Source: Streptomyces oryzae
GTDB taxonomy: Bacteria; Actinomycetota; Actinomycetes; Streptomycetales; Streptomycetaceae
DNA length: 64,000 nt
Direction: 5' to 3'
Assembly (NCBI RefSeq): GCF_017676365.1
Contig: NZ_JADKMA010000004.1
Coordinates: 1 to 64,000 of the forward strand
Position 1 is the first letter of the stretch, and each line of letters begins with the position of its first letter. Below, piece after piece: positions 25,101 through 32,902 of this stretch. Position numbers and translations under genes: made by a program. The notes below the pieces were generated by a model. The model was not told the origin of the DNA. It did not search any database and was given only the letters and a program-made list of their open reading frames with translations.

Positions 25101-28100
25101 CCGTGGTGCGCCGCTCGGCCAGCAGCTCGCGCCGCTCTCGCTCCTGCTCCCGGTCGCTGCGCAGCAGCCCGTCCACCGACTCGTCGATGGCCGCGATACG
25201 CCGCCGCAGTTCCTCGCGCCGTGCCGTCCAGCTCTCCTCGGCCTCCTGGAGCGAACGGGCGAGGCCCTCCGGGGAGGTCGCGTACTCACGGAGCGCATCG
25301 GCAGCGTGCTCGGTCACCCCGGTGCCCTCCGCCGTCCCCGCGGGGAAGAGCGCGAGAAACTCCTCCACCAGCCGCGCGCCGTGGGTGAGCGCCGCGTCCG
25401 CCAGGTCCTGGCTCCAGCCGGAGGTGCCGAACAGCGCGGACACCAGGCGGGGGAGAGGCTGGAGCACCTCACCGTCGGCCGTGGTGACCTCGCCGCGCGC
25501 GGCGAGGTCCAGCAGGTGGGCCGTGTACTGGCGGCGCAGGATCTCCACGGCCGACAGGTAGCAGCCGGGCGGCACGATGTCCCCGGAGATCATCTCGCGC
25601 GGCTCGTCCAGATAGTAGAGATCCCGGGCCCGCCGTCCGCCGAAGGCGACGATGAGCGCGTTCCCCGTCCTGCGCCCCGCGCGGCCGGCCCGCTGCACAT
25701 AGTGCGCCGGGCCGTCGGGCAGCGAGCCGAGCAGCACGGTGGACAGGTCCCCGATGTCGATGCCGAGTTCCAGCGTCGGGGTGCAGGACAGGACGTTGGG
25801 GTCGGTGTAGTGGGACCCGGCCTTGAACGTACGCTCCACGCGCTCACGTTCGGCCCTGGTGAGCATCCCGGTGTGCTCGGCGGTGACGACGCGGTAGGTG
25901 CCGCCGGTCAGATAGAGGTTCCGGTAGTAGTCGCCGCGGTAGTCCCGTCCCGAAGCCGTGCCGCCGGAAGTCGCACCGGTGGGCGACATCTGCGGCTGCG
26001 GGGCTGTCAGCATCCCCTTGCAGCGGTAGCGGGGGCAGGGGTGTCCGTACCAGCGGGTGCGCCGCTCGGGCGGCACCACCTGCTCCCAGCCGCAACTCTC
26101 GCAGCTCACGAACGCCTTGTTCACGGCCGCCTCGTCCAGCAACCGCACCTGCACATGCCCCGGCTGCAGCCCGTAGACCCGGGTCGTCCGGTCGTGCGCG
26201 GTGCGTACGGAGAGCACCCCCTCGTCCGCGAGCAGCGGCAGCAGCCTGCGCAGGTATTCCGCCGCGCCCGCCGCGTCCAGCCCCAGGCAGCGCTGGGTCC
26301 AGTCCTGGTACCAGCCGCCGCGCCCGGCGAGGGTGTCGAACGCCGTGCGCTCCTTGGGCTGGCCGAGCAGGAACCGGGGCGGCGCCACGCCTTCCGGGAA
26401 CGCGGGCATGCCGTCCGGGCGCCCGCCCCAGATCCGGTAGCGGGTGACCCCAGCGTCCTTGATCCAGGGCTCCAGCCACCGGTGCCGCACCCCGCCGCGC
26501 AGCCGCATCCGCTCCAGCAGGCCGCGCACATACGCCGAATAACGCTCAGGTGTCGGCAGTCCGTTGCCGAGGGTGAGCTGCCCCGGCAGGGACAGGTGCA
26601 GGTCCCGGGCGAGGGCGGCCACCCGCTCCGGCTCCGGCACCGCGACCTCGGCGGCGGCCGTACGGGTCAGCTCCAGTGTGCGCCCGAGCCGGGACCGCAG
26701 CCCGAATTCCATGACCGTGGCGAACGCCAGCCGCTCACCGATCAGCTTCCACGTCCGCGCGTCCCCGGTCCCCCGTCCGGACAGCAGCCGGTCCACACCC
26801 GCCTCACCGTGCAGATCGGGCGGGACGACGGCGGCGAGCGCGTCCACGTTGTCGACCGTGTCGAGCACGTTGCCGATCAGCTCGTTGAGGGCGCAGGGCT
26901 CCCCGGAGTCGTCCAGGTTGTGGGCCAGCAGGGACCGCAGGGAGAACTTGTACGACGCGTTGGCGACGTACCCGGCGCGGTGCGCTGCGTCCTGCGTCGA
27001 GTCGTTGAACAGGAGCGTCTTGCGCTCCTCCGCCGCCAGCGCGATCTCCTCGCCCCCGGTGAAGAGCTGCGTCACCGCGGCGGAGGCGAGCGCGGGCAGC
27101 GCCGTGCCCAGGAAGCGGATGCCGTTGTCCGTGTGGCAGGCGGGACAGCGGTCGTCCTTCGCCGCCTGATCCGCTGTCTTCTTGTCCAGCAGCGCGAGCG
27201 CGAACCAGGCGTCGAGCAGCTCCTCCGCGTCCGTGGCCACCGGCATCCGGTAGGTGCCGCCCGCCCCGTCCAGCACCACCACCGACTGCGGAACCACCCC
27301 GCCCGACGCCGGCCGGTCACCGGTCAGCGCGTCCAGCGCCTCGCGGGCCTCGGAGGCGGTCGCGGAGATGAAGTAGCGGATACGCCGCTTGTCCCGGCCC
27401 AGCCCGGCCCGCCAGATCTTCTCCGCGTTCATCTCCAACTGCTGCGGACTCGCCTCGGGCGAGAGCGCCGCCCAGCCGGAACGTCCGCAATTGCGGCAGT
27501 ACACCGACGGCAGGTGGATCTGCGCCGGCCGCCGGGCCGTGTCCGAGCCCGGCAGCGGATCGGGGCGCCGAGAGTCTGAAGACGGCCAACTGCCGCTGCC
27601 GGACGACTCCTCGTCGCCCGCGGCCTGCGTGTTCAGTACGGAGCTGAGCGCGGCCTCCCGCCGTGCGGCGGCCCGGTCGTCCTCGTGCCAGCGGAACTCG
27701 GGAACGCCGGCCACACCGCGCAGCACCCGGGTGACCGGGCGGACCCACAGATGCGCTTCGATGTGCAGCAGCGGGCGCGGGTTCTTCTCGTCCGACTCCG
27801 GATCACGCGCCACGGACAGCAGCGCCACGAAGCGGGCGAGCGCCTCCAGCGCGAGCCGGGGATTCTCCCGCGCCGCGCGCGCCCAGGCGTACCCGAACCG
27901 GGCCATCCGGTCCCGCAGCCCCCACTCGTCCAGCGGCTCCCCGTCCAGCAGCGCCAGAACGCCATGCGTGAAGTCGTGCCGCTTGAGCATCCGCCCGAGC
28001 TGGAAGGCGTCCAGCCCCGTTCGGTCCAGCATCTCCCGCGCCAGCCCGTCCAGATCCAGCAGCTCGGGCCGCGACTCGACCCCAGGCCCCCCGGACACCT

Positions 28101-29094
28101 CGATGACCCGCTTCGGAGTCGGCGGCTCTGGCAGCGTGTAGTCGACCTCACCGGTGAACGCGGTCGCGTCCTGCCGTTCCTCGGTGATGACCGCGTCGGG
28201 CCCGAACGGGGTACCGAAGACCTGCTCCGCGACCTGGAGCAGACCGCTGGAGGAACCTTCGCCCGCAATGTCGGACGGCTCGCCCTCGCCCAGCGTCGCC
28301 GAGGTCGCGACAGGGCAGATGTCGCCGAGCGGGCGGCCGGGCCGCGCGGCCCCTACGGTGGCGGCCAGGCGGCGCAGCAGCATCGCCACGTCCGTGCCCT
28401 GCGCACCGTCGTAGGTGTGGAACTCGTCCAGCACCACGTACTGGAGCGCCGCGTCCTGCCACAACGCCCGGTCCTCGGCGCGCTGGAGCAGCAGGTCGAG
28501 CATCTTGTAGTTGGTGACCAGCACATCCGGCGGGGTCCGGCGCATCTCCTCGCGCCGCGTCATCACCTGACGGAAGTCCGTGTCGGGCCGGTCGCCGATG
28601 TACAGCCCGGCCGTCACCTGCGCCAGCTCCGGCTGCGCCAGATAGTCGCTGATACGGCCCGCCTGGTCGGTGGCCAGCGCGTTCATCGGATACAGCAGGA
28701 CAGCCTTGACGCCTGCTCGCCCCCGGGCCCGCTCGCGGCGGCAGTGGTCCAGCACCGGCATCAGGAACGACTCGGTCTTGCCCGACCCCGTGCCGGTCGT
28801 CACCAGCGTCGGCTGGGCCGGACCGCGCAGCGTGCTCAGCCGCTCCCACGCCTTGGCCTGGTGCCGGTACGGCGTCCAGTCGGGGCGCCACTCCAGCGCG
28901 CTCTGCCACCCGTCCTCGGCCTGGTGGAACGGAGTGCGGATGCGCAGGTACGGGCCCCGGAAGATGCCCGCCTCCGGGTCCCCCAGGAACCGCTCCAGCG
29001 ACCGCCTGGTGTCCTCGTCGGCGAGCGCGTACGTGGTGGTGAGGTACTGGATCAGACTGCCGCGAAGTTGCGCGGCGGCCAACGTCGGCCTCAC
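22183..29094 (-). CDS. Giant DEAD/DEAH helicase with DUF1998 and terminal nuclease-like region (DruE-like)
   Basis: A 2303-residue protein. Superfamily II helicase motifs: Walker A TTGTGSGKTES near residue 101, DEFH near 223, SATLGEGE near 263, and after a long insertion ELGIDIGD near 1111 and QRAGRAGRR near 1135. Several Cys pairs (CESCGWEQ, CPTCGYART, CPRCGS) suggest zinc binding. A DUF1998 region follows, with the Cys cluster CPCRDKGLDGCHRC near 1730. At about 1850-1900 a REase/Vsr-like segment shows RPDVLF, YLDGYAFHA and VLQLTYRDV. Length and order resemble DruE of Druantia, or a fusion of DISARM DrmA and DrmB. GTG 29094 has GGAGGA six bases upstream. Translationally coupled to the RelE-UvrD gene. 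Confidence 0.8.
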   Translation of the reverse strand: MRPTLAAAQLRGSLIQYLTTTYALADEDTRRSLERFLGDPEAGIFRGPYLRIRTPFHQAEDGWQSALEWRPDWTPYRHQAKAWERLSTLRGPAQPTLVTTGTGSGKTESFLMPVLDHCRRERARGRAGVKAVLLYPMNALATDQAGRISDYLAQPELAQVTAGLYIGDRPDTDFRQVMTRREEMRRTPPDVLVTNYKMLDLLLQRAEDRALWQDAALQYVVLDEFHTYDGAQGTDVAMLLRRLAATVGAARPGRPLGDICPVATSATLGEGEPSDIAGEGSSSGLLQVAEQVFGTPFGPDAVITEERQDATAFTGEVDYTLPEPPTPKRVIEVSGGPGVESRPELLDLDGLAREMLDRTGLDAFQLGRMLKRHDFTHGVLALLDGEPLDEWGLRDRMARFGYAWARAARENPRLALEALARFVALLSVARDPESDEKNPRPLLHIEAHLWVRPVTRVLRGVAGVPEFRWHEDDRAAARREAALSSVLNTQAAGDEESSGSGSWPSSDSRRPDPLPGSDTARRPAQIHLPSVYCRNCGRSGWAALSPEASPQQLEMNAEKIWRAGLGRDKRRIRYFISATASEAREALDALTGDRPASGGVVPQSVVVLDGAGGTYRMPVATDAEELLDAWFALALLDKKTADQAAKDDRCPACHTDNGIRFLGTALPALASAAVTQLFTGGEEIALAAEERKTLLFNDSTQDAAHRAGYVANASYKFSLRSLLAHNLDDSGEPCALNELIGNVLDTVDNVDALAAVVPPDLHGEAGVDRLLSGRGTGDARTWKLIGERLAFATVMEFGLRSRLGRTLELTRTAAAEVAVPEPERVAALARDLHLSLPGQLTLGNGLPTPERYSAYVRGLLERMRLRGGVRHRWLEPWIKDAGVTRYRIWGGRPDGMPAFPEGVAPPRFLLGQPKERTAFDTLAGRGGWYQDWTQRCLGLDAAGAAEYLRRLLPLLADEGVLSVRTAHDRTTRVYGLQPGHVQVRLLDEAAVNKAFVSCESCGWEQVVPPERRTRWYGHPCPRYRCKGMLTAPQPQMSPTGATSGGTASGRDYRGDYYRNLYLTGGTYRVVTAEHTGMLTRAERERVERTFKAGSHYTDPNVLSCTPTLELGIDIGDLSTVLLGSLPDGPAHYVQRAGRAGRRTGNALIVAFGGRRARDLYYLDEPREMISGDIVPPGCYLSAVEILRRQYTAHLLDLAARGEVTTADGEVLQPLPRLVSALFGTSGWSQDLADAALTHGARLVEEFLALFPAGTAEGTGVTEHAADALREYATSPEGLARSLQEAEESWTARREELRRRIAAIDESVDGLLRSDREQERERRELLAERRTTGNLLRELSHTSAHGALVELGLLPNYSLSDSTTQLEGTLYWTEESEEAEGEEPRKKYHSAVRDYERSRKLALTELAPGNSFYVNGYKHLVRALDIGSPERRAWSVWRLCPTCGYARTRKAQQDTSPCPRCGSREIADAGCVQYVLEPKRVIARDKRDDARVRDDREERDRRRYSVLTTVDIDPARLVPGSWRHDAATFGADFTRHAVIRTLNLGLDRQDGSSTVPLAGEEVRINPFFVCTSCGGATANGRPVVDRPQHALTDSLARSTKASEHHQLWCPRRRVHGGAEAQGKGEDVPLLLVHELVTEAVRILLPASVARANERLASFTAALFTGIAARYGGDPDHIDIAAASMPDEGSADWPRRFLVVYDRLPGGTGYLHRLSSPTGFREVLEKAREVIDACPCRDKGLDGCHRCLLRRVPPGDYNRVSRQEVRQMLDELLGPDSTRWSTSEVRTTEQIPLHQQAESDLEVMFLDTLREWAALPESAASADAYTTPAGTYALNLRLTGDDGTTRSWRVSQQRVLDGTRPDVLFERLDAPGPRVALYLDGYAFHASRTHNKLADDAAKRTKLRAEGLRVLQLTYRDVREWQRRVRDVGYAGAAPLSATWLPYGDERRARARTYYGRVRGGMPGELSETVWVNPAVLLTSYLRAPDPARWQWRAEAALAGLLGAGAQGGPVGQDRLVERLGAALRGTAPQPQPGGRTNLYTARDASGCRIVCAADGRHTPPVWSGLAVLDDSDEVFGDEEQHRGRWGAWLFWSNLLQFLDHGEGDGVQLTTGQLAAFPLETLAVTGGTGLLESLRLELTAEEAEAAPQPEASAQPAPALATAPNAPRTGDGHSHARDPRWDEILEYLDPDEPGLANLATALADHDTVPPPEDGYELDRNGWMAELAWPQARIGVVLAPRPAVGEEHDPEAEDRDRAFAAAGWDVRPASRWTVGEIAERLAGTGGQPSSGAARRGAQAHQEDGGTA

Positions 29095-29438
29095 GGAATG
29101 TCCTCCAGCGTCCCTGCATACCCCACCTGTCACACCCACCGTATCGGGACGACGCCGAACAGTCAGCCTGACCAGCGAAAACAGTCCATCTGACGCGATT
29201 CGGCAGCCGTGGCCGGATCGCGCTCCCGCGCTGCACCGCCCTCTTCCCCGGCCGGTCCGTCCAGATTCACCCTGAGTGTCGGATACGAGTGCCGGACACG
29301 AGGGTCGGATACCGCCACTGCCTCGGTCGTCCGCCGGTGGGCCGGCGGCCGTCCCTCGGCGGTCCAGCGGATGCGGGGCGTAGGAACCGAGGGGCGTGCC
29401 GACCCGGGCACGCCCGGGACCGGGGGAGGGGCCGTGCC

Positions 29439-30515
29439 ATGCCGGAACCGCTGTATGTGCCCGTACTGCCGCTGAAGCCGCACGCGGCCCGTACGTTCGC
29501 CGGGCTGCCTCTGGCCGAGCGCCGGTACGCGGCACCGCTGTGGACGCTGCCCCCGCACGAACAGAAGCCGTTGCAGCGCTTTCCCGAATCCGCGCTCAGT
29601 TATGTCGCCCGCTCCCGGCGCTTCACGCCGGGAGCCTGGCTGGACGTCCCCTACCTTGAGGACTGCACGGAGGCCGTCACCAGCAGGCTGCACGAACTGT
29701 GGACGGTCGGCTCCCTGACACCCGTCACCGCGCCGGGCCGCCCCTTGAGGCTGCACGACCTCGCGGTGATGAGCGCCGCCTCACCGTGCGGCGGGGAGCG
29801 CCTCGGCATCCGCGTCGCGCTGCCCGGCCGGTGGGACGAGACGCGGGCACGGGAGGTCGGCACCCTGCTCGCCGCCCTCGCGCGCTCCAACCCCGCCGGT
29901 GACCTCACCGTGGCGGTCGATCTGCTGCTGGACCTCGACACAGTGCTGGACGACCGGCCGGACGCGGGCAAGCAGGCCCTGCGCGCGCCGGACGCGCTCG
30001 TCCCCCTCGCACCATGGCGGCACATAGCCGTCCTCTCCGGCGCCTCGCCCAAACAGGTCCTCCGCGAACTGCCCCTGGACGCGTACGACTACGCGCCCCG
30101 CCACGACTGGGCCCTGTGGCACGAGATACGCGATGCCGCCCGCGAGTACTGCCCGCGTGTGCGCTACGGCGACTACGGAGCCCTCCCGGCCGAAGACCTG
30201 CGGCTGGTGCAGAAGGAAAACGACCGCAACCGGGGTGGGCCGACGTGGGGTGCGATCCGCTACACGACAAAGACCGACTTCCGCTTCGCCAAGTTCCGCT
30301 CGTGCGGCGAGGGCCGCCACGATTCCATCCGCGCCGCCGCCCGCCGTCTTCTCGCTGACCCCGACTACCGGGGGAGGGACGACGGCTGGAGTGACGAGTG
30401 GCTGACGGAGTGCGCGCTCGGTGCCGGGAGCGTCGGAGTCGGCAACGCGACGTCGTGGAACCAGGTCAGCAACCACCAGCACTTCACTCACGTCATCCGC
30501 GCCCTGCGACGCTGA
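29439..30515 (+). CDS. T4 beta-family protein
   Basis: A 358-residue protein matching the pattern of the beta-protein family (named after a phage T4 protein): an N-terminal YVPVLPLKPHAARTF segment, a central TIM-barrel-like region with DLTVAVDLLLDLDT and YGDYGAL, and the C-terminal NATSWNQVSNHQHFTHVI block typical of the family. The biochemical role of the family is not established. It is often found near defence genes. ATG 29439 is preceded by GGGGAGGG. It is divergent from the DruE-like helicase (345 bp apart) and its 3' end overlaps the convergent ATP-binding protein gene by 23 bp. Confidence 0.75.
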   Translation: MPEPLYVPVLPLKPHAARTFAGLPLAERRYAAPLWTLPPHEQKPLQRFPESALSYVARSRRFTPGAWLDVPYLEDCTEAVTSRLHELWTVGSLTPVTAPGRPLRLHDLAVMSAASPCGGERLGIRVALPGRWDETRAREVGTLLAALARSNPAGDLTVAVDLLLDLDTVLDDRPDAGKQALRAPDALVPLAPWRHIAVLSGASPKQVLRELPLDAYDYAPRHDWALWHEIRDAAREYCPRVRYGDYGALPAEDLRLVQKENDRNRGGPTWGAIRYTTKTDFRFAKFRSCGEGRHDSIRAAARRLLADPDYRGRDDGWSDEWLTECALGAGSVGVGNATSWNQVSNHQHFTHVIRALRR

Positions 30516-30993
30516 GGGGGAGGCTGAACTCGGCCCACACGGTCTTGACGATCGCGTCGCGCTGCCTCACGCCCCAGCGGTCGGCGAGGACGTCGAGGAG
30601 AAGCAGCCCGTAGCCGGACTCGGCGGGCGGGTCGATGCCGTCCTGCTCGGGGCGGGACTGCTGCGGCAGCGGCCGGTCCGCGCAGGCGTCGCTCACCTCG
30701 ACCCGGAGCGTGTCGGCTCCGGCTCCGGCCTCCCAGGTGAGCCGCAGCCGGAAGTCCCGGCCGATGTTGCCGCAGTGGCGCACGACGTTCGAGGCCAGCT
30801 CGGCGACGAGCAGCGCGGCGGTCTCCGAGGCGTCGCTGCCGTACGGAATCCCCCAGTCGTCCAACTGCTGCACGGCCAGTCGCCGGGCCAGTCGCGCACC
30901 CCGGCGGGTGGAGGAGAGCTGGAGGGAGAACTCCGGGAGGTGGGGGCCGCGTTGAGTGGTGGCGGGCTGAGCAGCCTCAATTTCTGTATTCAC
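30493..30993 (-). CDS. RsbW-like ATP-binding protein (anti-sigma type)
   Basis: A 166-residue protein of the GHKL/HATPase_c_2 class. LLVAELASNVVRHCG holds the N-box Glu and Asn, VEVSDACADRP is the G1-like box, and GYGLLLLDVLADRWG is the G2-like box. Streptomyces encodes many of these small regulators, commonly beside XRE-DUF5753 and DUF397 genes, as here. They are thought to act as anti-sigma-type switches; the partner is unknown. The GTG start at 30993 lacks a clear SD. It is divergent from the XRE gene. Confidence 0.8.
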   Translation of the reverse strand: MNTEIEAAQPATTQRGPHLPEFSLQLSSTRRGARLARRLAVQQLDDWGIPYGSDASETAALLVAELASNVVRHCGNIGRDFRLRLTWEAGAGADTLRVEVSDACADRPLPQQSRPEQDGIDPPAESGYGLLLLDVLADRWGVRQRDAIVKTVWAEFSLPLSVAGRG

Positions 30994-31126
30994 AGGGTGA
31001 CGATCCCGTCACCCAACTATCGTTCCCCAGGTCGGCCTGTGGTGCGCAAACAGTTGGTACGGGCGAGTACCACCGCTGTACGGGCCGTGACCGTAACCGC
31101 ACGGAGCGAGCGATGAGGTGGGCGCG

Positions 31127-31993
31127 ATGACCAAGCGCCGAGAACTTGAACAGCAACCTGGGACCGCCGGTCGGCGCAACGACAACAGGCCGGGCGTATG
31201 GGTGGCCTACGGGAAGCTGCTGAAGCTTCTGCGGAAGAAGGCCGGAGTGACCCAAGAGCAGCTCGCGGAGGCTGTGGGCTACTCCCTGGAGCAGACCGCC
31301 TCCATCGAGCAGGGCCGCCGCCCCGCGAAGGCCGCCTTCACCGAGGCCGCCGAATGCTTCCTCGACGCGGGCGGCGTCCTGGAGGCGGTGCAGGAAGAGG
31401 TCGACTTCGCGAAGCTCCCCGCTTTCTTCCGCGACTTCGCCGTCCTGGAGCTCGATGCGGTCAGCCACTACTCTTACGAGCCGCTGCTGGTGCCGGGGCT
31501 GTTGCAGACGGAGGCGTACGCGCGGGCGTTGTTCGAGGCGTACTGCCCGAAGATGTCCGAGGAACTTGTCGAGCAGAACGTCGACGCCCGGCTCAGCAGG
31601 CAGAAGCTGCTCACCAAGACGCCGAGCGTCGAGTTCTCCTTCGTCATCGGGGAGGCGGCGTTGCGCAACCTGATCGGTGGCGGCGAGGTGATGCTGGAGC
31701 AGATGCGTCATCTGCTGAAGCTGCGGGCGACGGGGAACGTCGAGGTTCAGATCATCCCGAGTTTGGCTGGGTACCACACAGGGCTCACCGGTCCCTTCGT
31801 CCTGTTGGAAACCGCCGAGCAGCATCGACGCTTCGCCTACATCGAGTCGCAGAACTTGGGCTTCGTGGTGAGCGATCAGACACAGGTGAGCACGCTTGGC
31901 CTGCGCTATGGCAAGCTGCGTTCGAAGGCGCTGCAGGTAGACGAATCTGCGGCGTACATCGAGCAGTTGCTGGAGGAGCACGATGGCCACTGA
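31127..31993 (+). CDS. XRE-type HTH regulator with DUF5753
   Basis: A 288-residue protein with an N-terminal XRE helix-turn-helix (LLRKKAGVTQEQLAEAVGYS and IEQGRRPA) and a C-terminal DUF5753 domain (YEPLLVPGLLQTEAYARALF through HTGLTGPFVLLE). This is the classic Streptomyces pair partner of DUF397 proteins (the WhiJ/AbaA-like class), generally linked to development and antibiotic regulation. ATG 31127 follows GAGGTG at 7 bases. The stop lies 11 bases inside the next gene, so the two are coupled. Confidence 0.9.
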   Translation: MTKRRELEQQPGTAGRRNDNRPGVWVAYGKLLKLLRKKAGVTQEQLAEAVGYSLEQTASIEQGRRPAKAAFTEAAECFLDAGGVLEAVQEEVDFAKLPAFFRDFAVLELDAVSHYSYEPLLVPGLLQTEAYARALFEAYCPKMSEELVEQNVDARLSRQKLLTKTPSVEFSFVIGEAALRNLIGGGEVMLEQMRHLLKLRATGNVEVQIIPSLAGYHTGLTGPFVLLETAEQHRRFAYIESQNLGFVVSDQTQVSTLGLRYGKLRSKALQVDESAAYIEQLLEEHDGH

Positions 31994-32183
31994 GCAGCAG
32001 ACCACCGCAGACTTGTCGCTGGCGTGGTTCAAGAGCAGCTACAGCGGGGACGGCGGCGGCAACTGCGTCGAGGTGGCTCACAGGGGCTCAGCCGTACACG
32101 TCCGCGACTCCAAGACGGACGGTCCTCGACTCACCGTGGCTCGCTCCGGCTGGGCCAGATTCGTCGCGTCGCTGACGCGCTGA
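31983..32183 (+). CDS. DUF397 protein
   Basis: A 66-residue protein with the family signature: WFKSSYSGDGGGNCVEVA, then VHVRDSKTDGP and a final W-A-R-FVASL segment. DUF397 proteins pair with XRE-DUF5753 regulators and are proposed to modulate them, in a toxin-antitoxin-like manner in some accounts. It overlaps the end of the XRE gene and is followed by a strong hairpin. Confidence 0.9.
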   Translation: MATEQQTTADLSLAWFKSSYSGDGGGNCVEVAHRGSAVHVRDSKTDGPRLTVARSGWARFVASLTR

Positions 32184-32200
32184 GCCGCACCAGTTCGGGG

Positions 32201-32233
32201 GCCCCTGCCGCTGAGTGAACAAGCGGCAGGGGC
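32201..32233. terminator. Bidirectional hairpin terminator
   Basis: GCCCCTGCCGCT and AGCGGCAGGGGC form a perfect 12-bp stem with a 9-base loop between the convergent DUF397 and RloB-like genes. Confidence 0.75.
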
Positions 32234-32248
32234 ACCCGGAGTGCCCGG

Positions 32249-32902
32249 TCACCGCCAGGTCTGCAATTCATCAACGAAGTCGGTGAAGGAGCGGTTCGAA
32301 CCGCTCAGGCTGCCGGTGACGTACCCATGCTTGACCGCCTTCTCCATGATTTCCGGCGCATCGGTCTCGCTGTACTTCTGGCCGCCCAGGACGCGTTCGA
32401 GATACTTCTTCGGGTCCTTCTCCAGGCCGCAGTCCCGCCTGTGGTCCTTCTCCGGTATCACCCACTTCGCCCTGAACTTGGTGAATGCTTTCGGGAAGAG
32501 GAGAAGCCACGCTTCCATCTCCACGGCGGCCAGAGCCAGAGCTGACTGGCAGGTGAAGGCTCTCCTCAGCTCCGCTGCGATGGTTTCGCGGTCCTTCGTG
32601 TACTTGTCGTCGGTGACGCGATCGAGGTCCACGTGCAGGGCGACACCGACCAGGGCGGCGTTCTTCAACTTCGCCTGGCTCTGCGCGAGGCGCCGTAATT
32701 CATCGACGCGTGGCGTGAGCTGAGTGGTCGCCTGCGACAGCTTGATGGGCTTCTTGATCTCTACGAAGTCAGGGCAACGGCCGGGATGCAGGGCGGGGAT
32801 CAGGTGCCGTAACACCTGCCTGTCGTAGCGGCTTTCCCCGGCGAGCGCGATCACCTTCTTGCCTGCCTTGCCGCTCTTCGCGTGCGGGGGTCGAGGCGTC
32901 AC
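32249..32902 (-). CDS. RloB/DUF4276-like partner of an AAA15 ATPase
   Basis: A 217-residue protein starting at the GTG of a GTGA overlap with the upstream ATPase. The N-terminus (VIALAGESRYDRQVLRHLIP) has the Gly-Glu-Ser pattern of RloB/DUF4276/TOPRIM-like proteins, and a later ALHVDLDRVTDDKYTKDRET contains clustered acidic residues that could bind metal. EMEAWLL is also typical of the class. Such small proteins accompany AAA15 ATPases in two-gene defence or toxin modules, where the small protein is usually the nuclease or effector. The exact family is not certain. Confidence 0.6.
   Translation of the reverse strand: MTPRPPHAKSGKAGKKVIALAGESRYDRQVLRHLIPALHPGRCPDFVEIKKPIKLSQATTQLTPRVDELRRLAQSQAKLKNAALVGVALHVDLDRVTDDKYTKDRETIAAELRRAFTCQSALALAAVEMEAWLLLFPKAFTKFRAKWVIPEKDHRRDCGLEKDPKKYLERVLGGQKYSETDAPEIMEKAVKHGYVTGSLSGSNRSFTDFVDELQTWR

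Noticed and set aside
24199-27579. 1126-codon open frame on the plus strand
   Set aside because: It lies antisense to the DruE-like helicase, has no recognisable motifs and is an artefact of high G+C; the minus-strand frame carries all helicase motifs.
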